From contig NZ_CP039426.1 of NCBI RefSeq assembly GCF_005877055.1, forward strand, positions 35,422-99,421: DNA of 64,000 nt. The letters are read 5' to 3'. The translations under genes and the position numbers were made by a program. The notes beneath the pieces were generated by a model that saw only the letters and a program-made list of their open reading frames with translations, did not search any database and was not told the origin of the DNA. Origin of the DNA: Citricoccus sp. SGAir0253. GTDB taxonomy: Bacteria; Actinomycetota; Actinomycetes; Actinomycetales; Micrococcaceae. Shown here piece by piece: positions 1 to 8,420 of the stretch; position 1 is the first letter of the stretch, and each line of letters begins with the position of its first letter.

Positions 1-916
1 CGCGCAGAATTTCCACGGCGGTGTCGTCGGTGGGGCGGGTCAGCCAGATGTAGACGTCGGTGATGGCCCGGTGGTCCAGGGCCGCGGCGAGCAGCAGCCC
101 GGCCAGTAGGTCTTGGCCGGCGGGGTCGAAGTAGGCGTCGGTGCGGGCGCCCGGGTCGCGGGAGCCGGCGGCGAAGTGCTCGGCCAGCTTCGCGGCCTTG
201 ACCTCATCGGTCACGTAGGACAGGGGGTTCCACCACCAGGTGGGCTCCTCCAGGGCGATGGACTGCGGGTCGAAGACCCAGACGGGCCCGCTCGTGGCTC
301 GCACGTCGCGGGTGGCGTCCACGACGTCGCGCTTGTTGGAGGTCACCAGTACCGAGCCGGGGGCCTCGAGGATGGCCGGAACGGCGCGGGAGGTCGTCTT
401 GCCGGTGCGGGGGCCCCAGATGTCGATGTGCATGTCCTCCCAGGACCCGTAGAGCACCTGGCCGCTGCTCACGGCCCGGCCGATGGGCACTCCGGGGCAG
501 GCATCGACGCCGAGGCGCCGGGCGGAGGCCTGGGCACTCTTGCGGGTCAGGGCCTGAACGTCACGGCCGGTGCCCATGTAGGCCGCGGCCCGGTCGACCC
601 GGCTGCGGGAGGCCCCCCACCGCAGGACCACCCAGCAGACCACCGCGGCCAGGACCACCACGAGGAAGGCCACCGCCGCCAGGACCCACCAGCCGGCGGC
701 CCCCGGCCAGGGCAGATCCCCGCCCAGCAGGCCGAACACCATCGTGAAGGGATCGCGCGGCAGGGCCACGCCCGTGCCGGCGAACGCGTGGCCTAGGACC
801 ATCGCGGCGTAGATGGACCCGACGACGGCGGTGATGGACACGACTCCAATCCAGATCAGGATGGTCTCCGCGCCGAGACCGCCGGGATCGCGGCGCCGGT
901 TGTTCGGGGTGCTCAT
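1..916 (-). CDS. VirD4/TraG-type coupling protein (T4CP), N-terminal part, runs off the left edge
   Basis: Reading leftward from the ATG at 916 gives an open frame to base 1 (305 codons). The protein has two N-terminal membrane segments (about residues 17-42 and 75-98), then a nucleotide-binding domain with Walker A GPRTGKTT at about 168-175, followed by the stretch VLVTSNKRDVV and an FDPQ motif typical of TraG/VirD4 proteins. Coupling proteins are inner-membrane ATPases that deliver the relaxase-DNA complex to the type IV secretion channel. The ATG overlaps the stop of the upstream VirB4-like gene (ATGA), so the two are translationally coupled and this is the last visible gene of the leftward T4SS operon. 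The C-terminal half with Walker B lies outside the window. Confidence 0.88.
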   Translation of the reverse strand, partial: MSTPNNRRRDPGGLGAETILIWIGVVSITAVVGSIYAAMVLGHAFAGTGVALPRDPFTMVFGLLGGDLPWPGAAGWWVLAAVAFLVVVLAAVVCWVVLRWGASRSRVDRAAAYMGTGRDVQALTRKSAQASARRLGVDACPGVPIGRAVSSGQVLYGSWEDMHIDIWGPRTGKTTSRAVPAILEAPGSVLVTSNKRDVVDATRDVRATSGPVWVFDPQSIALEEPTWWWNPLSYVTDEVKAAKLAEHFAAGSRDPGARTDAYFDPAGQDLLAGLLLAAALDHRAITDVYIWLTRPTDDTAVEILR

Positions 917-2466
917 GCCGGGGTCTCCTCGGTGAGGGGCGCGGGCTGTCGGTCTAGGCGGGTGTGGGCGTGCCAGGCCTTGTTGGTGTCGTGGATGTGC
1001 CGTTCGGTGGCGGTGAGCTGGACGTCCACCGGGATGCCCGGGCGTCCCCCGGCCTTGATGAGGAACCGGCCCACGCCCGGGGGCTGGGCCTCGCGGTCGG
1101 TGGCCGGGTCCCAGCTGGGCGGGCTCTGCCAGCCGGCGACGAGCTCGCGCTCGAGGGTGGAGAAGCGCAGCTGGCCGGAGAGGCGCTGGGTCTCGTGTTC
1201 GGGCAAGCCGCCGCAGACGACCATGCCGGCGCGCTCGACGAAGCCGCGGGCCTTCTCCACGTCCTCGGCGTGGGAGAGGGAGAGCAGGTCGGAGACGGTG
1301 TGGGAGAGCATGACCATGCCCACGCCCTTCTGCCGGTTCAGGCGGGTCAGGGCGTCCACCCGGTCCACCATGCCGCGCCCGGAGCGCAGGGCCAGCCAGA
1401 GCTCGTCCAGGACGATGAAGTAGTTCCGCTGGGGTTCCAGGCCGGCATCGGACAGGGCCCGGGCGACCTCGATGGACCCGAAGCCCGCGGACCAGCAGGC
1501 CAGCAGGGCGGCGGCCTGCATGTCCCGGTCGCCCTCGTCGATCGAGGAGATGTCGTAGAGGAAGGGCCGGTCCCGGGCGATGGGTTCGGTGGTGGGTCGG
1601 CCGAAGGTCTGCCCGAACCGGCCGCCGGAGACCAGACCGATCAGGGAGGCCTCGAGCTGGTCGGTGATCTGCTGGTAGCGGGTCATGTCCCCGCGGTCCA
1701 GGGCGACGTTGCGGACGTCCTCCGGGGGGTTCTGGATGACGGCGAGCAGATCCGCCAGCACGGGCACGCCCTCGTGGCGCTCATCCAGGACCCGCAGGCA
1801 GCGGTCCAGGATGGCCTGTTCGCGGTCGGTGGGCGGGGACTTGCGCACGATGGTCAGCAGCCCGTCCAGCACGGTGAGCCGGCGGGCCCGTGCCGCGGAC
1901 AGCAACCGCTCCCGGGCGGGACCGGTGAGCCGGCCGGCGGCGGTCGTGGCCTCCCCGGGGTCCATGACGTTGATGGCCCCGCGGTCCCGGCCGATCTCGT
2001 TGACCTGCCCGCCCAGGGCCCGGATCATGTCGATGTGCTCGCCCTTGACGTCTCCGAGGACCATGGGCAGCACCCCGTAGCCGGCCAGCCCCACGGCCCA
2101 GCGCCGGGCCACGGTGGACTTGCCCAGCCCGGGCCGGCCCAATACCAGGGCCGAGGGGTTGGGGATGAGCTTGGCGCGCTGGAACCAGGACACCGGGTCA
2201 CAGCACACGGTGGCCGCGGTCTGCAGGTGCCGGCCCAGCGGGACCCCGGTCATCGGGGTGCCGGACCCGGTGGAGAACGGCCACAGCCCGCAGACCTGGG
2301 TGGAGGTGCCGCGGAACTCCACCGCCGGCTCGAGCACGTTCATCGCCCCGCCGCCGCGACCAAACCAGCCGCGCGGACCCGGACGGCGGACGCGGTCAGC
2401 GGCGTTCTGGACGGGCTCAACGCTTGTCTTTGTTGTCTTTGTTGCCTTGCTTCTGGGGCGGGCCAT
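913..2466 (-). CDS. VirB4/TraC-like conjugation ATPase
   Basis: A 517-residue protein. After a basic N-terminal tail (about 1-40) it carries Walker A GRPGLGKS at 110-117 and, later, a hydrophobic stretch ending in DEL (YFIVLDELWLAL) that serves as Walker B, followed by an ALTRLNRQKGVGMVM segment typical of VirB4/TraC-like and HerA-type ATPases. No membrane segment is apparent, so it is probably a cytoplasmic, membrane-associated motor powering the T4SS. VirB4 proper is usually about 800 residues. Here the N-terminal part appears to be supplied by the separate SCO6880-type protein upstream, the usual split arrangement in actinobacterial conjugative plasmids. The start overlaps the upstream stop (TGATG) and the stop overlaps the T4CP start (ATGA). 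Confidence 0.88.
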   Translation of the reverse strand: MARPRSKATKTTKTSVEPVQNAADRVRRPGPRGWFGRGGGAMNVLEPAVEFRGTSTQVCGLWPFSTGSGTPMTGVPLGRHLQTAATVCCDPVSWFQRAKLIPNPSALVLGRPGLGKSTVARRWAVGLAGYGVLPMVLGDVKGEHIDMIRALGGQVNEIGRDRGAINVMDPGEATTAAGRLTGPARERLLSAARARRLTVLDGLLTIVRKSPPTDREQAILDRCLRVLDERHEGVPVLADLLAVIQNPPEDVRNVALDRGDMTRYQQITDQLEASLIGLVSGGRFGQTFGRPTTEPIARDRPFLYDISSIDEGDRDMQAAALLACWSAGFGSIEVARALSDAGLEPQRNYFIVLDELWLALRSGRGMVDRVDALTRLNRQKGVGMVMLSHTVSDLLSLSHAEDVEKARGFVERAGMVVCGGLPEHETQRLSGQLRFSTLERELVAGWQSPPSWDPATDREAQPPGVGRFLIKAGGRPGIPVDVQLTATERHIHDTNKAWHAHTRLDRQPAPLTEETPA

Positions 2467-3968
2467 CAGAGCTTCTCCCTCAGTTCGGTCGGGACGGCCA
2501 GGTGCTTGCCCAGGACCAGGCCCAGGGGCAGGGCCGCGGCGAAGGCGGAGTCTTGGGCCCCGTGCACCAGGCGCAGGCTCAGCCGGGCGCTGGCGCCGAG
2601 CCCGTCGACGGCGGCGATGACATCCCGGCGTCGGGACGGGTCGGTGACGGTGGCGGTCACCAGCAGCCCGAAGTTCAGCAGGGAAGCGCCCGCGGCCTCC
2701 TCCTGGGCGGTGGCCGCGGCCTGGCGGACGGCGATGCTGTCCCGGGCGGAGGGTTTCTTCGAGGCCGTCTGGCGGAACTCGGCGTTCTTCAGGTCCGTCT
2801 CCACGAGCCGAGCCGAGGTCGCCCGGTCAATCGGCCGGTACAGCAGGGTGACCCGCTTGCGGTCGATGACCTCCGTGGGGGCCAGCAACCGGCCCAGCAC
2901 CCCGGACTGGACCGACCCGCGGGGGGCGACGGTCATGGCCCACGTCATGGACAGGGCCGAATCGTGCCGGTACCAGTCCCAGGCCGCCTCGGTCCCGGAG
3001 GGCCCGACCTCGGACCAGTCCATCTCCGGGACCACGCCCTCGGCGTGGGCATCGTCGATCAGCGTGGCTGCGGCCGGGTCGTAGGCCACGCGGAGCACCT
3101 CGCACAGCTGTTGGGCGGACAGCAGCCGGGTCGTGCCGGCCCCGGTCGCCGCCAGGGCGTGGGTGATCGCCGGCAGGCGGGCGGCCAGCTCCACGCCCAT
3201 GTCGGCCGCGCTGCGCTTGGCCGCACCGCGCCGGGGGGCGGCCTTGAAGGTCAGGGCGATGTAGGCCTTCGTGGAGGAGGACCCGGCCGGATAGGTGGCC
3301 TCGGCCTCCCGGAGCATCTGCCGGGCGAACTCGGGGGCGTCGTCGGTCAGGTTCGTCTCGACCTCCCGCCGCAGGCGGGCCCCGGAGTCAGGGGCGGTCT
3401 CAATGGTCACCGACACCGCCTCGATGCTGGGTTCGTCCCCGATGCTGGCCAGCCAGTGGCCCCAGTCGGCCACCCAGGTGTCGACCTGGTGGGTGTCGAC
3501 TAGGGCAGCGCCCTCGGGTTCGGCGGCCAGCACCACGGTGAAGTGCCCGGTCCGGGGCACCTCGATCAGGGCGAAGGGGCGGGCGTAGCTGTCCAGGTGT
3601 TCGGTCAGGGTGGACGGGGCGGCCAGTCCGGGCAGCTGGTGGGTGCCCCAGGCGGTGCGGCCCAGCGGGCCGGATCGGTACAGGTGGGAGCCGCTGGAGC
3701 GGTGCCGCCACCAGGCCAGGCGGCTGGTGATCCGGTCTAGGGCGGAGCGGCCGTGTCCGTCCCGGACCACTAGCAGCAGCAGCACGACGCCGAGGATGCC
3801 GGCGGCAAGCACAGCCCGCAGGGTGTTGCCCATGGCCAGGATCAGGATCACGATCACCAAGCCGCCCAGCAGGATCGCGGTGCCGATCGACCCCAGCCCG
3901 GCCAACCCGGCGGAGGTCGGTCGGCGCCAGTTTCCGTAGGTCCTGGGTGCTTCACTTGCTGCTGCCAC
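2466..3968 (-). CDS. SCO6880-family T4SS membrane protein
   Basis: A 500-residue protein starting at a GTG that is preceded by a GGGAGGG ribosome site. Two close hydrophobic segments near the N-terminus (about 27-45 and 50-67) form a PrgI-like membrane hairpin, and the remainder is soluble. The sequence resembles the actinobacterial family named after Streptomyces SCO6880, found next to VirB4-like ATPases in conjugative plasmids and thought to correspond to a VirB3 plus VirB4 N-terminal region. No P-loop is present. It overlaps the TrbL-like gene upstream by 17 bases and the ATPase downstream by one base. The function is inferred from context. Confidence 0.85.
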   Translation of the reverse strand: MAAASEAPRTYGNWRRPTSAGLAGLGSIGTAILLGGLVIVILILAMGNTLRAVLAAGILGVVLLLLVVRDGHGRSALDRITSRLAWWRHRSSGSHLYRSGPLGRTAWGTHQLPGLAAPSTLTEHLDSYARPFALIEVPRTGHFTVVLAAEPEGAALVDTHQVDTWVADWGHWLASIGDEPSIEAVSVTIETAPDSGARLRREVETNLTDDAPEFARQMLREAEATYPAGSSSTKAYIALTFKAAPRRGAAKRSAADMGVELAARLPAITHALAATGAGTTRLLSAQQLCEVLRVAYDPAAATLIDDAHAEGVVPEMDWSEVGPSGTEAAWDWYRHDSALSMTWAMTVAPRGSVQSGVLGRLLAPTEVIDRKRVTLLYRPIDRATSARLVETDLKNAEFRQTASKKPSARDSIAVRQAAATAQEEAAGASLLNFGLLVTATVTDPSRRRDVIAAVDGLGASARLSLRLVHGAQDSAFAAALPLGLVLGKHLAVPTELREKL

Positions 3969-5757
3969 TGGGGCCCTCCCCTACCGCGTCATTGGCGACC
4001 GTTTCGACCGCTTCTTTGGCTTTTTGTGCTCCCTGGGCCACGGCCCCAGCAATGGCCATGCCCGCCGGGCCGCCGGCGGCCCCGCTAGAGGCCGCCGCGC
4101 CACCACTGGCTGCCCCGTTGGAGGCCGCGCCGCCGGCCGGTGCGGCGCTGGCCGCAGTGCCGGGCGCACCCGCGGTGGCGGCCGGGCCCGCTGCACCGCT
4201 CTGGTGGGCGGTGCCGGTGGCTCCGGCACCCACCCCGGCCGGCACGGGTGCCGGGCGGGGGCCGGAGGATCCCCCGCCCCGCGGTCCGCCACCGGGCGAG
4301 GCCGGGGAGACGCCGGAGGACCCTCCGGCCCCGGAGGATCGGCTGCCGGTGGTGCCGGCCCCGGACGGGGCCATCGAGCCCGCGCTTCCGGAACCGCGGC
4401 CGCCCATGCCCCGGCCGAGCATGGCCGCCCCGGTCGGGAGGGCGGCCGCGGCCGCCATGGCTGCGCCGCTGCCGCCGCCCCCGCCACTACTGGCCGCGGA
4501 GACCATGGGCGCGGTGAACCGCATCAACAGCGGCAACGCGACGATGGACAACAGCAGGAGCATGACCCCGGTAATGACCGAGAACAGGTCGATCCTGTTG
4601 TTCTGGGCATCGAGCATGGACCCCACCAGCTGGAAGCCCACGGCGTAGATGATGGCCGCGGTGGGCTTGTAGAGGATGAAGGCGATTAGCCAACTGAGGC
4701 CCTTGCTGAACCAGGCCTGGCCCATCTGGGTGTTCGTGGCTGCTGCCATGACCGGCAGCAGCCCCACGCCGAGGACCAGCAGGGCGGAGCGGGCGACCAT
4801 GAGCATGATCTGGAACAGCCCGATGAGGACCGCGACCACGCCGATCACGATGATCAGCAACGCTCCGAGGCCACTCCAGTAGCTCTGCCCGGTCAGCCCG
4901 AGGATCAACTTGACGCCGTCCTCAAAACAGGCCGCGTTGGTCGCCACCGAACAGTCCAGGGAGCGGCTCAGGATCCAGACGGAGAATTCATCGGAGGCCG
5001 TGATCAGCAGGCCGGCCACCGTGATTCCAGAGCCGGAAACGACGATGAACTTCAACAGTGACTTCACGAGGTCCTGGCCGGGCTGGGCGCGTTGCTCCCA
5101 GATCATCTTGACGGCACCGATGATGATGGATGCCCCTACCAGGGCCGCGATGTACCACCACAGGTGCGCATGCAGGAAGTTCACGGCACGTGATCCGTCG
5201 CCTTCAGGTCCGTCGCCCATGAGTGCCGCGGTCATCGCCGCGGCGGCGGCGATGAGAATCGTCCCACCCAGGACGAGGCCCATGCGGCCCAGTGAAGCGA
5301 TCCCTCCCTGTCCGCGCCGGCCCTCGAGCGCCATGGTGGCGCCCAAGAACAGCAGGCCCAGGATGGCCACGGCGAAGCCGCCCCACTGGACATAGCCCAG
5401 GACGGCGTCGATCTGGACCTCTCCGGCCACCTCGACCGGAACCGCGACGGGGACGTCTGAGGCCAGATCGGGGGACTCGGCCATCAGCGATGGATCGGCC
5501 CCCTCCGGCAGTTCATCGGTGACATTGACGGTAGGAACCCTGACCCACATGGTCCCCAGGTCCGTGACGGTGTCGACCAGGCCTTCCAGCACCGAGGCGG
5601 CCAGGCCATCCACCGCGTTGTTCGTAGCCTCCGTGGCTGCGTTCCCGAAACCGCAGCCAACGTCCAGCCATTCACAGTCCGGTGTGCCGTCCCCATCCGC
5701 GTCCGTGCGCGCGGTCGTGATGTGCACGGAGGAGGGAATCACGATCCTGCGCCCCAC
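3952..5757 (-). CDS. TrbL/VirB6-like polytopic channel protein
   Basis: A 601-residue protein from a GTG start. Residues about 1-120 are polar and include an Asp-rich DADGDGTPDC segment. About residues 125-420 contain six or more hydrophobic segments of the TrbL/VirB6 type, and residues from about 425 to the end form a low-complexity Gly/Ala/Ser/Pro tail, as is common for actinobacterial TrbL-like proteins. VirB6-type proteins form the inner-membrane base of the T4SS pore. The start overlaps the end of the VirB8-like gene by 19 bases. Two further in-frame GTG codons lie within the first 11 codons, so the exact start is uncertain. Confidence 0.82.
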   Translation of the reverse strand: MGRRIVIPSSVHITTARTDADGDGTPDCEWLDVGCGFGNAATEATNNAVDGLAASVLEGLVDTVTDLGTMWVRVPTVNVTDELPEGADPSLMAESPDLASDVPVAVPVEVAGEVQIDAVLGYVQWGGFAVAILGLLFLGATMALEGRRGQGGIASLGRMGLVLGGTILIAAAAAMTAALMGDGPEGDGSRAVNFLHAHLWWYIAALVGASIIIGAVKMIWEQRAQPGQDLVKSLLKFIVVSGSGITVAGLLITASDEFSVWILSRSLDCSVATNAACFEDGVKLILGLTGQSYWSGLGALLIIVIGVVAVLIGLFQIMLMVARSALLVLGVGLLPVMAAATNTQMGQAWFSKGLSWLIAFILYKPTAAIIYAVGFQLVGSMLDAQNNRIDLFSVITGVMLLLLSIVALPLLMRFTAPMVSAASSGGGGGSGAAMAAAAALPTGAAMLGRGMGGRGSGSAGSMAPSGAGTTGSRSSGAGGSSGVSPASPGGGPRGGGSSGPRPAPVPAGVGAGATGTAHQSGAAGPAATAGAPGTAASAAPAGGAASNGAASGGAAASSGAAGGPAGMAIAGAVAQGAQKAKEAVETVANDAVGEGPSGSSK

Positions 5758-6476
5758 TGAACGTAGCGGTCCAGACCAACGATCTGAGAAGGCTGTGTAG
5801 GTGCCGTCCCCTCATCGGTGAGGACAATTCTCCAGTCACCGTCCTCCCAGATGAGGTCGTAGACGAAGCTCGAGTACTTGCCAGTTTCTGCTTGCAGCGC
5901 CAGATCAATCTTCGCCGCCGTGCCGTCGTAATTGAGAACCTGGTAACCGACGACTTGAGCACGCACTGAACCCGCACCGGAGTGTTCGCGAGCGGATTCG
6001 ATAGCAGCTTTACGTCCTGGCCCCTCGGCCGGAGCGTATTCGCTCACAGGACCAACCAGCCGGGCGTCGGTTCCAGCTCCCAGATAATTGACTGCGGCGA
6101 CGAGGGCGCCCTCGGGGGTGCGCTGGTAGCACGTGCGCAGGCCGTCCTCGGTGGTCTCTCCTGGTCCTACCTTGTCGCTTCCGGGCACTGGGAAGTTGCC
6201 CACTGTGGTCCACTCCACCTGGGGTGGGGTCTCGGCGGTTCCGGTGGTGGCCACGCCGTCGAGCCCGCAGACGCTGTCGCCGCCGGACAGCTCAGCCTCC
6301 GGGCTGGCCGCGGGGGTGGCTGTAGGCGGGGTTGGTGTCTGGCTGCTGGCGGGCCGGTTCAGGGCGCCGGAGGCCAGTAGGACGATGGCGCCGACGACGA
6401 TGAGGGCGATGAATGCTGCCGCGACCACGAATCCGGGCCGGGTGAAGGGGTTTCGCTCTGGGGGGTTGTCCGTCAT
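5739..6476 (-). CDS. Single-pass membrane protein, VirB8-like by position
   Basis: A 245-residue protein with a short cytoplasmic N-terminus, one membrane segment (about 17-39), a Pro/Thr-rich linker (about 45-60) and an external domain with conserved-looking aromatic and acidic residues. This architecture and its place between a pilin-sized protein and the TrbL-like channel match VirB8/TcpC-type assembly proteins, which have an NTF2-like periplasmic fold. I do not recognise the sequence family itself, so the VirB8 assignment is inference from topology and gene order. Two cysteines in the external part (near CGLDG and TCYQR) could form a disulfide. Confidence 0.65.
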   Translation of the reverse strand: MTDNPPERNPFTRPGFVVAAAFIALIVVGAIVLLASGALNRPASSQTPTPPTATPAASPEAELSGGDSVCGLDGVATTGTAETPPQVEWTTVGNFPVPGSDKVGPGETTEDGLRTCYQRTPEGALVAAVNYLGAGTDARLVGPVSEYAPAEGPGRKAAIESAREHSGAGSVRAQVVGYQVLNYDGTAAKIDLALQAETGKYSSFVYDLIWEDGDWRIVLTDEGTAPTQPSQIVGLDRYVQWGAGS

Positions 6477-6521
6477 GGCAGGGCCTTCCTGGCTCGGAGT
6501 GCTGGTCTGGTGGGTTGTGGC

Positions 6522-6794
6522 TTAGCTGGCCAGGAAGCCGATGAGGGCTCCGGCGGCGCCGATGACGATCACGCCGCCCAGGGCCATGCCGATGCGGCCG
6601 GCATGCTGGCCCCCGTCCCCGCGTTGGGTGTTGATGGCCATCAGGGCGCCGGCGACGACCAGGCCCAGGATGCACAGGGCCAGGCCCAGCCACATGACCC
6701 AGCCCATGACCGTGGAGATGTCTCCGGTTCCGGGAGGCTGGATCGGCTGGGGGTTGGGCAGGTTCGAGGTGATGGTGGCAAGCAGGGTGGTCAT
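6522..6794 (-). CDS. Small two-helix membrane protein, VirB2-like
   Basis: A 90-residue protein. The ATG at 6794 follows a strong GGAGG ribosome site 5 bases upstream, so longer in-frame readings are discounted. The chain has a Pro-rich N-terminal 25 residues and two hydrophobic segments (about 31-52 and 65-86) separated by a short Arg/Asp/Gly loop. This is the size and topology of VirB2/TrbC-type pilin or of the small membrane proteins at this position in actinobacterial T4SS operons. It lies 45 bases upstream of the VirB8-like gene. The pilin role is inferred. Confidence 0.7.
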   Translation of the reverse strand: MTTLLATITSNLPNPQPIQPPGTGDISTVMGWVMWLGLALCILGLVVAGALMAINTQRGDGGQHAGRIGMALGGVIVIGAAGALIGFLAS

Positions 6795-6826
6795 GGTGTC
6801 CTCCGGGTAGGGGTCGTGAACGGGGC

Positions 6827-7444
6827 TTAGGGGGTGGTCAGGTTGTTGAGGGTGCCCAGCAGCTGGCGGGCCTCGCGGGGCCCGCTGGCCAGGGGGTCGT
6901 CCGTCCCGGTCCGCCATGCTTCGGACCACGGGATCCGCCACAGCCGCGGATAGCCGCCGGCGGCCACCTTCAGCAGGTCCCGCAGCGGCTTGGGCAGCCG
7001 GCCGGGGGCGTCATCAATGGCGACCAGGCCCAGCAGGTGCACGGAGGGCACAGCACCGGAGGCCCACTGCTGGGCGGCCAGCCGGGCGGCGGTCAGGCCT
7101 CGGGCGTGGGTCCGGCAGGCGACGATGACCGGCACGGCGCCGGCCCCGGCGGCTTCGGGCCAGGCATGGCCGCCGGCCCTCCACTGCGGGTCCAGCCCGG
7201 CCAGGGTGGACTCCCCCGCTCCCCCGTGGGCGCCGACCACCACCAGCCTCGAGCCGGGGGCTGTCGGGCGGCTGGGCAGGCGGTCCACCCGGTCTGGAGC
7301 GATGACACCTCCTTGAGGCGTCCTCGGGCCGATGGGCTCCTCCGGAGGCGCCTGGCCGGGCGCGACGTCGCCGTCTTCGGCCTCAACCGGTGCCGAGGCC
7401 GTGAGCCAGGGATTCTCGGACGTGGTCTCCGGAACCTGGTGCAT
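6827..7444 (-). CDS. DUF6668-like protein with a lysine-less P-loop
   Basis: A 205-residue protein and the first gene of the leftward T4SS operon. It has a disordered N-terminal third, then VVVGAHGGAGEST at about 68-80. This resembles a ParA/MinD P-loop in which the catalytic lysine is absent (Glu stands at that place), so nucleotide hydrolysis is doubtful. The pattern matches the actinobacterial DUF6668 family as I recall it, which is commonly encoded beside T4SS genes. The rest is a Rossmann-like alternation of hydrophobic strands with PVIVACR and HLLGLVAI. Its role is unknown and could be as a regulatory or scaffold partner of the ParA-like ATPase encoded at 9521-10882. Confidence 0.68.
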   Translation of the reverse strand: MHQVPETTSENPWLTASAPVEAEDGDVAPGQAPPEEPIGPRTPQGGVIAPDRVDRLPSRPTAPGSRLVVVGAHGGAGESTLAGLDPQWRAGGHAWPEAAGAGAVPVIVACRTHARGLTAARLAAQQWASGAVPSVHLLGLVAIDDAPGRLPKPLRDLLKVAAGGYPRLWRIPWSEAWRTGTDDPLASGPREARQLLGTLNNLTTP

Positions 7445-7526
7445 GGTTACGCCCCCCTCAGTCGGTAACCTCGGGAAGACTCGATCCCCCGTCGATGCTC
7501 AACCTACGCGAAAGTATTCCTAATGG

Positions 7527-7578
7527 CTAGATCCGCTAGATCAGTTGTAAATCGCTCGTATGGTGCTAGGGTGCTGTC
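7527..7578 (+). promoter_or_regulatory. Promoter and possible operator for the rightward conjugation operon
   Basis: A TTGTAA box (7545-7550) and a TAGGGT box (7567-7572) are 16 bases apart, and the next ATG begins at 7579, about where transcription would start. A leaderless mRNA is therefore likely, and no Shine-Dalgarno is visible. Just upstream the heptamer CTAGATC occurs twice (7527-7533 and 7536-7542), a 9-base-spaced direct repeat that could bind the operon's own HTH protein or another regulator. The leftward operon starts at 7444, so this is a divergent control region. Confidence 0.5.
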
Positions 7579-7839
7579 ATGCATCTGGCTGTGGGCACGG
7601 CGATGAGTCGGGAAGGTCTCGACCGGCTCTTTGCCGACCAACCCGCGGTGATGAACACGGAGCAAGTCAGCGCCCTGCTGAGCCTGCCCCGCAGCACGGT
7701 GACGAAGTGGATCAGGGACACGACCATCCCGGCCTACAAAGTGGGCGGGACATGGTTGATCCCCCGGGACGAGCTCAAGGAGAAACTGTGGGAGGGTTCC
7801 AACCAGCGCCCCGAGGTCAGTGGGGACGACGCCGACTGA
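7579..7839 (+). CDS. Excisionase/MerR-like helix-turn-helix protein
   Basis: An 86-residue protein consisting almost wholly of one HTH_17-type DNA-binding domain: a recognition helix in LLSLPRSTVTKWIRD, then the wing IPAYKVGGTWLIPRDEL, typical of excisionase-family regulators. It is the first gene of the rightward conjugation operon, overlaps the next gene, and is read from a promoter whose start point coincides with its ATG. The likely role is autoregulation of the divergent transfer operons, since no integrase is adjacent. That role is inferred. Confidence 0.8.
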   Translation: MHLAVGTAMSREGLDRLFADQPAVMNTEQVSALLSLPRSTVTKWIRDTTIPAYKVGGTWLIPRDELKEKLWEGSNQRPEVSGDDAD

Positions 7840-8420
7840 CGCTGAGCGCAGCCCTGTGCGCGGCCACCGCCCTGACGGCGTCCGCCTGCAGTTCCGGTGA
7901 CGCAGAGCGCGCCGGCGCTGACTCTGAAGTCCCATCCTCATCCCCCACCACTGCCTCCGCCGTTGCCTCGACGCAGGGTCCTGCCTCAGCTGCCCGGCCC
8001 GATCCGGACACGCTGTCCCACGCACCGACCACGGCCTACCCAGATCTGGACAACCCGAGCCAGTCACGATCCCCCGTGACCGAGCCCAGCTGGGACGACA
8101 CCAGCCGCAAGGACGCGGCCGAGGCTGCCCGCCAGGCCCTGACGCTCTTCGCACGGCCGGAGACGGAGAAGAAGACGTGGTGGAAGGAACTCTCCCCGCG
8201 CCTATCCCCCGAAGCCCGCACCGCCTACCAGGGCGTAGACCCGGCGAACGTCACGGCCACCACAGTAACCGGCACCCCGGACGTAGACGGCACGGCGTCG
8301 TCATACCTGGCCACGGTGTCCCTCCAGGCCAACGACGGAACCTGGACGGTACTGCTCTCCCGGGAAGCCGCCGACCAGCCGTGGCAGGTGGAGCGCTTCA
8401 CCCCACCCGGGGCGGACTGA
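7788..8420 (+). CDS. Predicted lipoprotein of the transfer operon
   Basis: A 210-residue protein. The start is the GTG at 7788, placed 5 bases after a perfect AAGGAG inside the end of the HTH gene. It gives a basic n-region (RRR), a hydrophobic core and a lipobox-like ASAC with Cys at about residue 35. A Ser/Thr/Pro-rich linker follows, then an external domain (about residues 100-210) with WWKEL and a final VLLSREAADQPWQVERF stretch like that of small NTF2-like conjugation proteins. It is probably anchored outside the membrane as a T4SS accessory protein, but I do not recognise the family. Confidence 0.7.
   Translation: MGGFQPAPRGQWGRRRLTLSAALCAATALTASACSSGDAERAGADSEVPSSSPTTASAVASTQGPASAARPDPDTLSHAPTTAYPDLDNPSQSRSPVTEPSWDDTSRKDAAEAARQALTLFARPETEKKTWWKELSPRLSPEARTAYQGVDPANVTATTVTGTPDVDGTASSYLATVSLQANDGTWTVLLSREAADQPWQVERFTPPGAD

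Noticed and set aside
964..3503. Long rightward frames opposite the VirB4-like and SCO6880 genes (706 and 359 codons)
   Set aside because: Gly/Pro/His/Gln-rich translations of the opposite strand of high-GC genes, with no motifs. The leftward genes explain the region.
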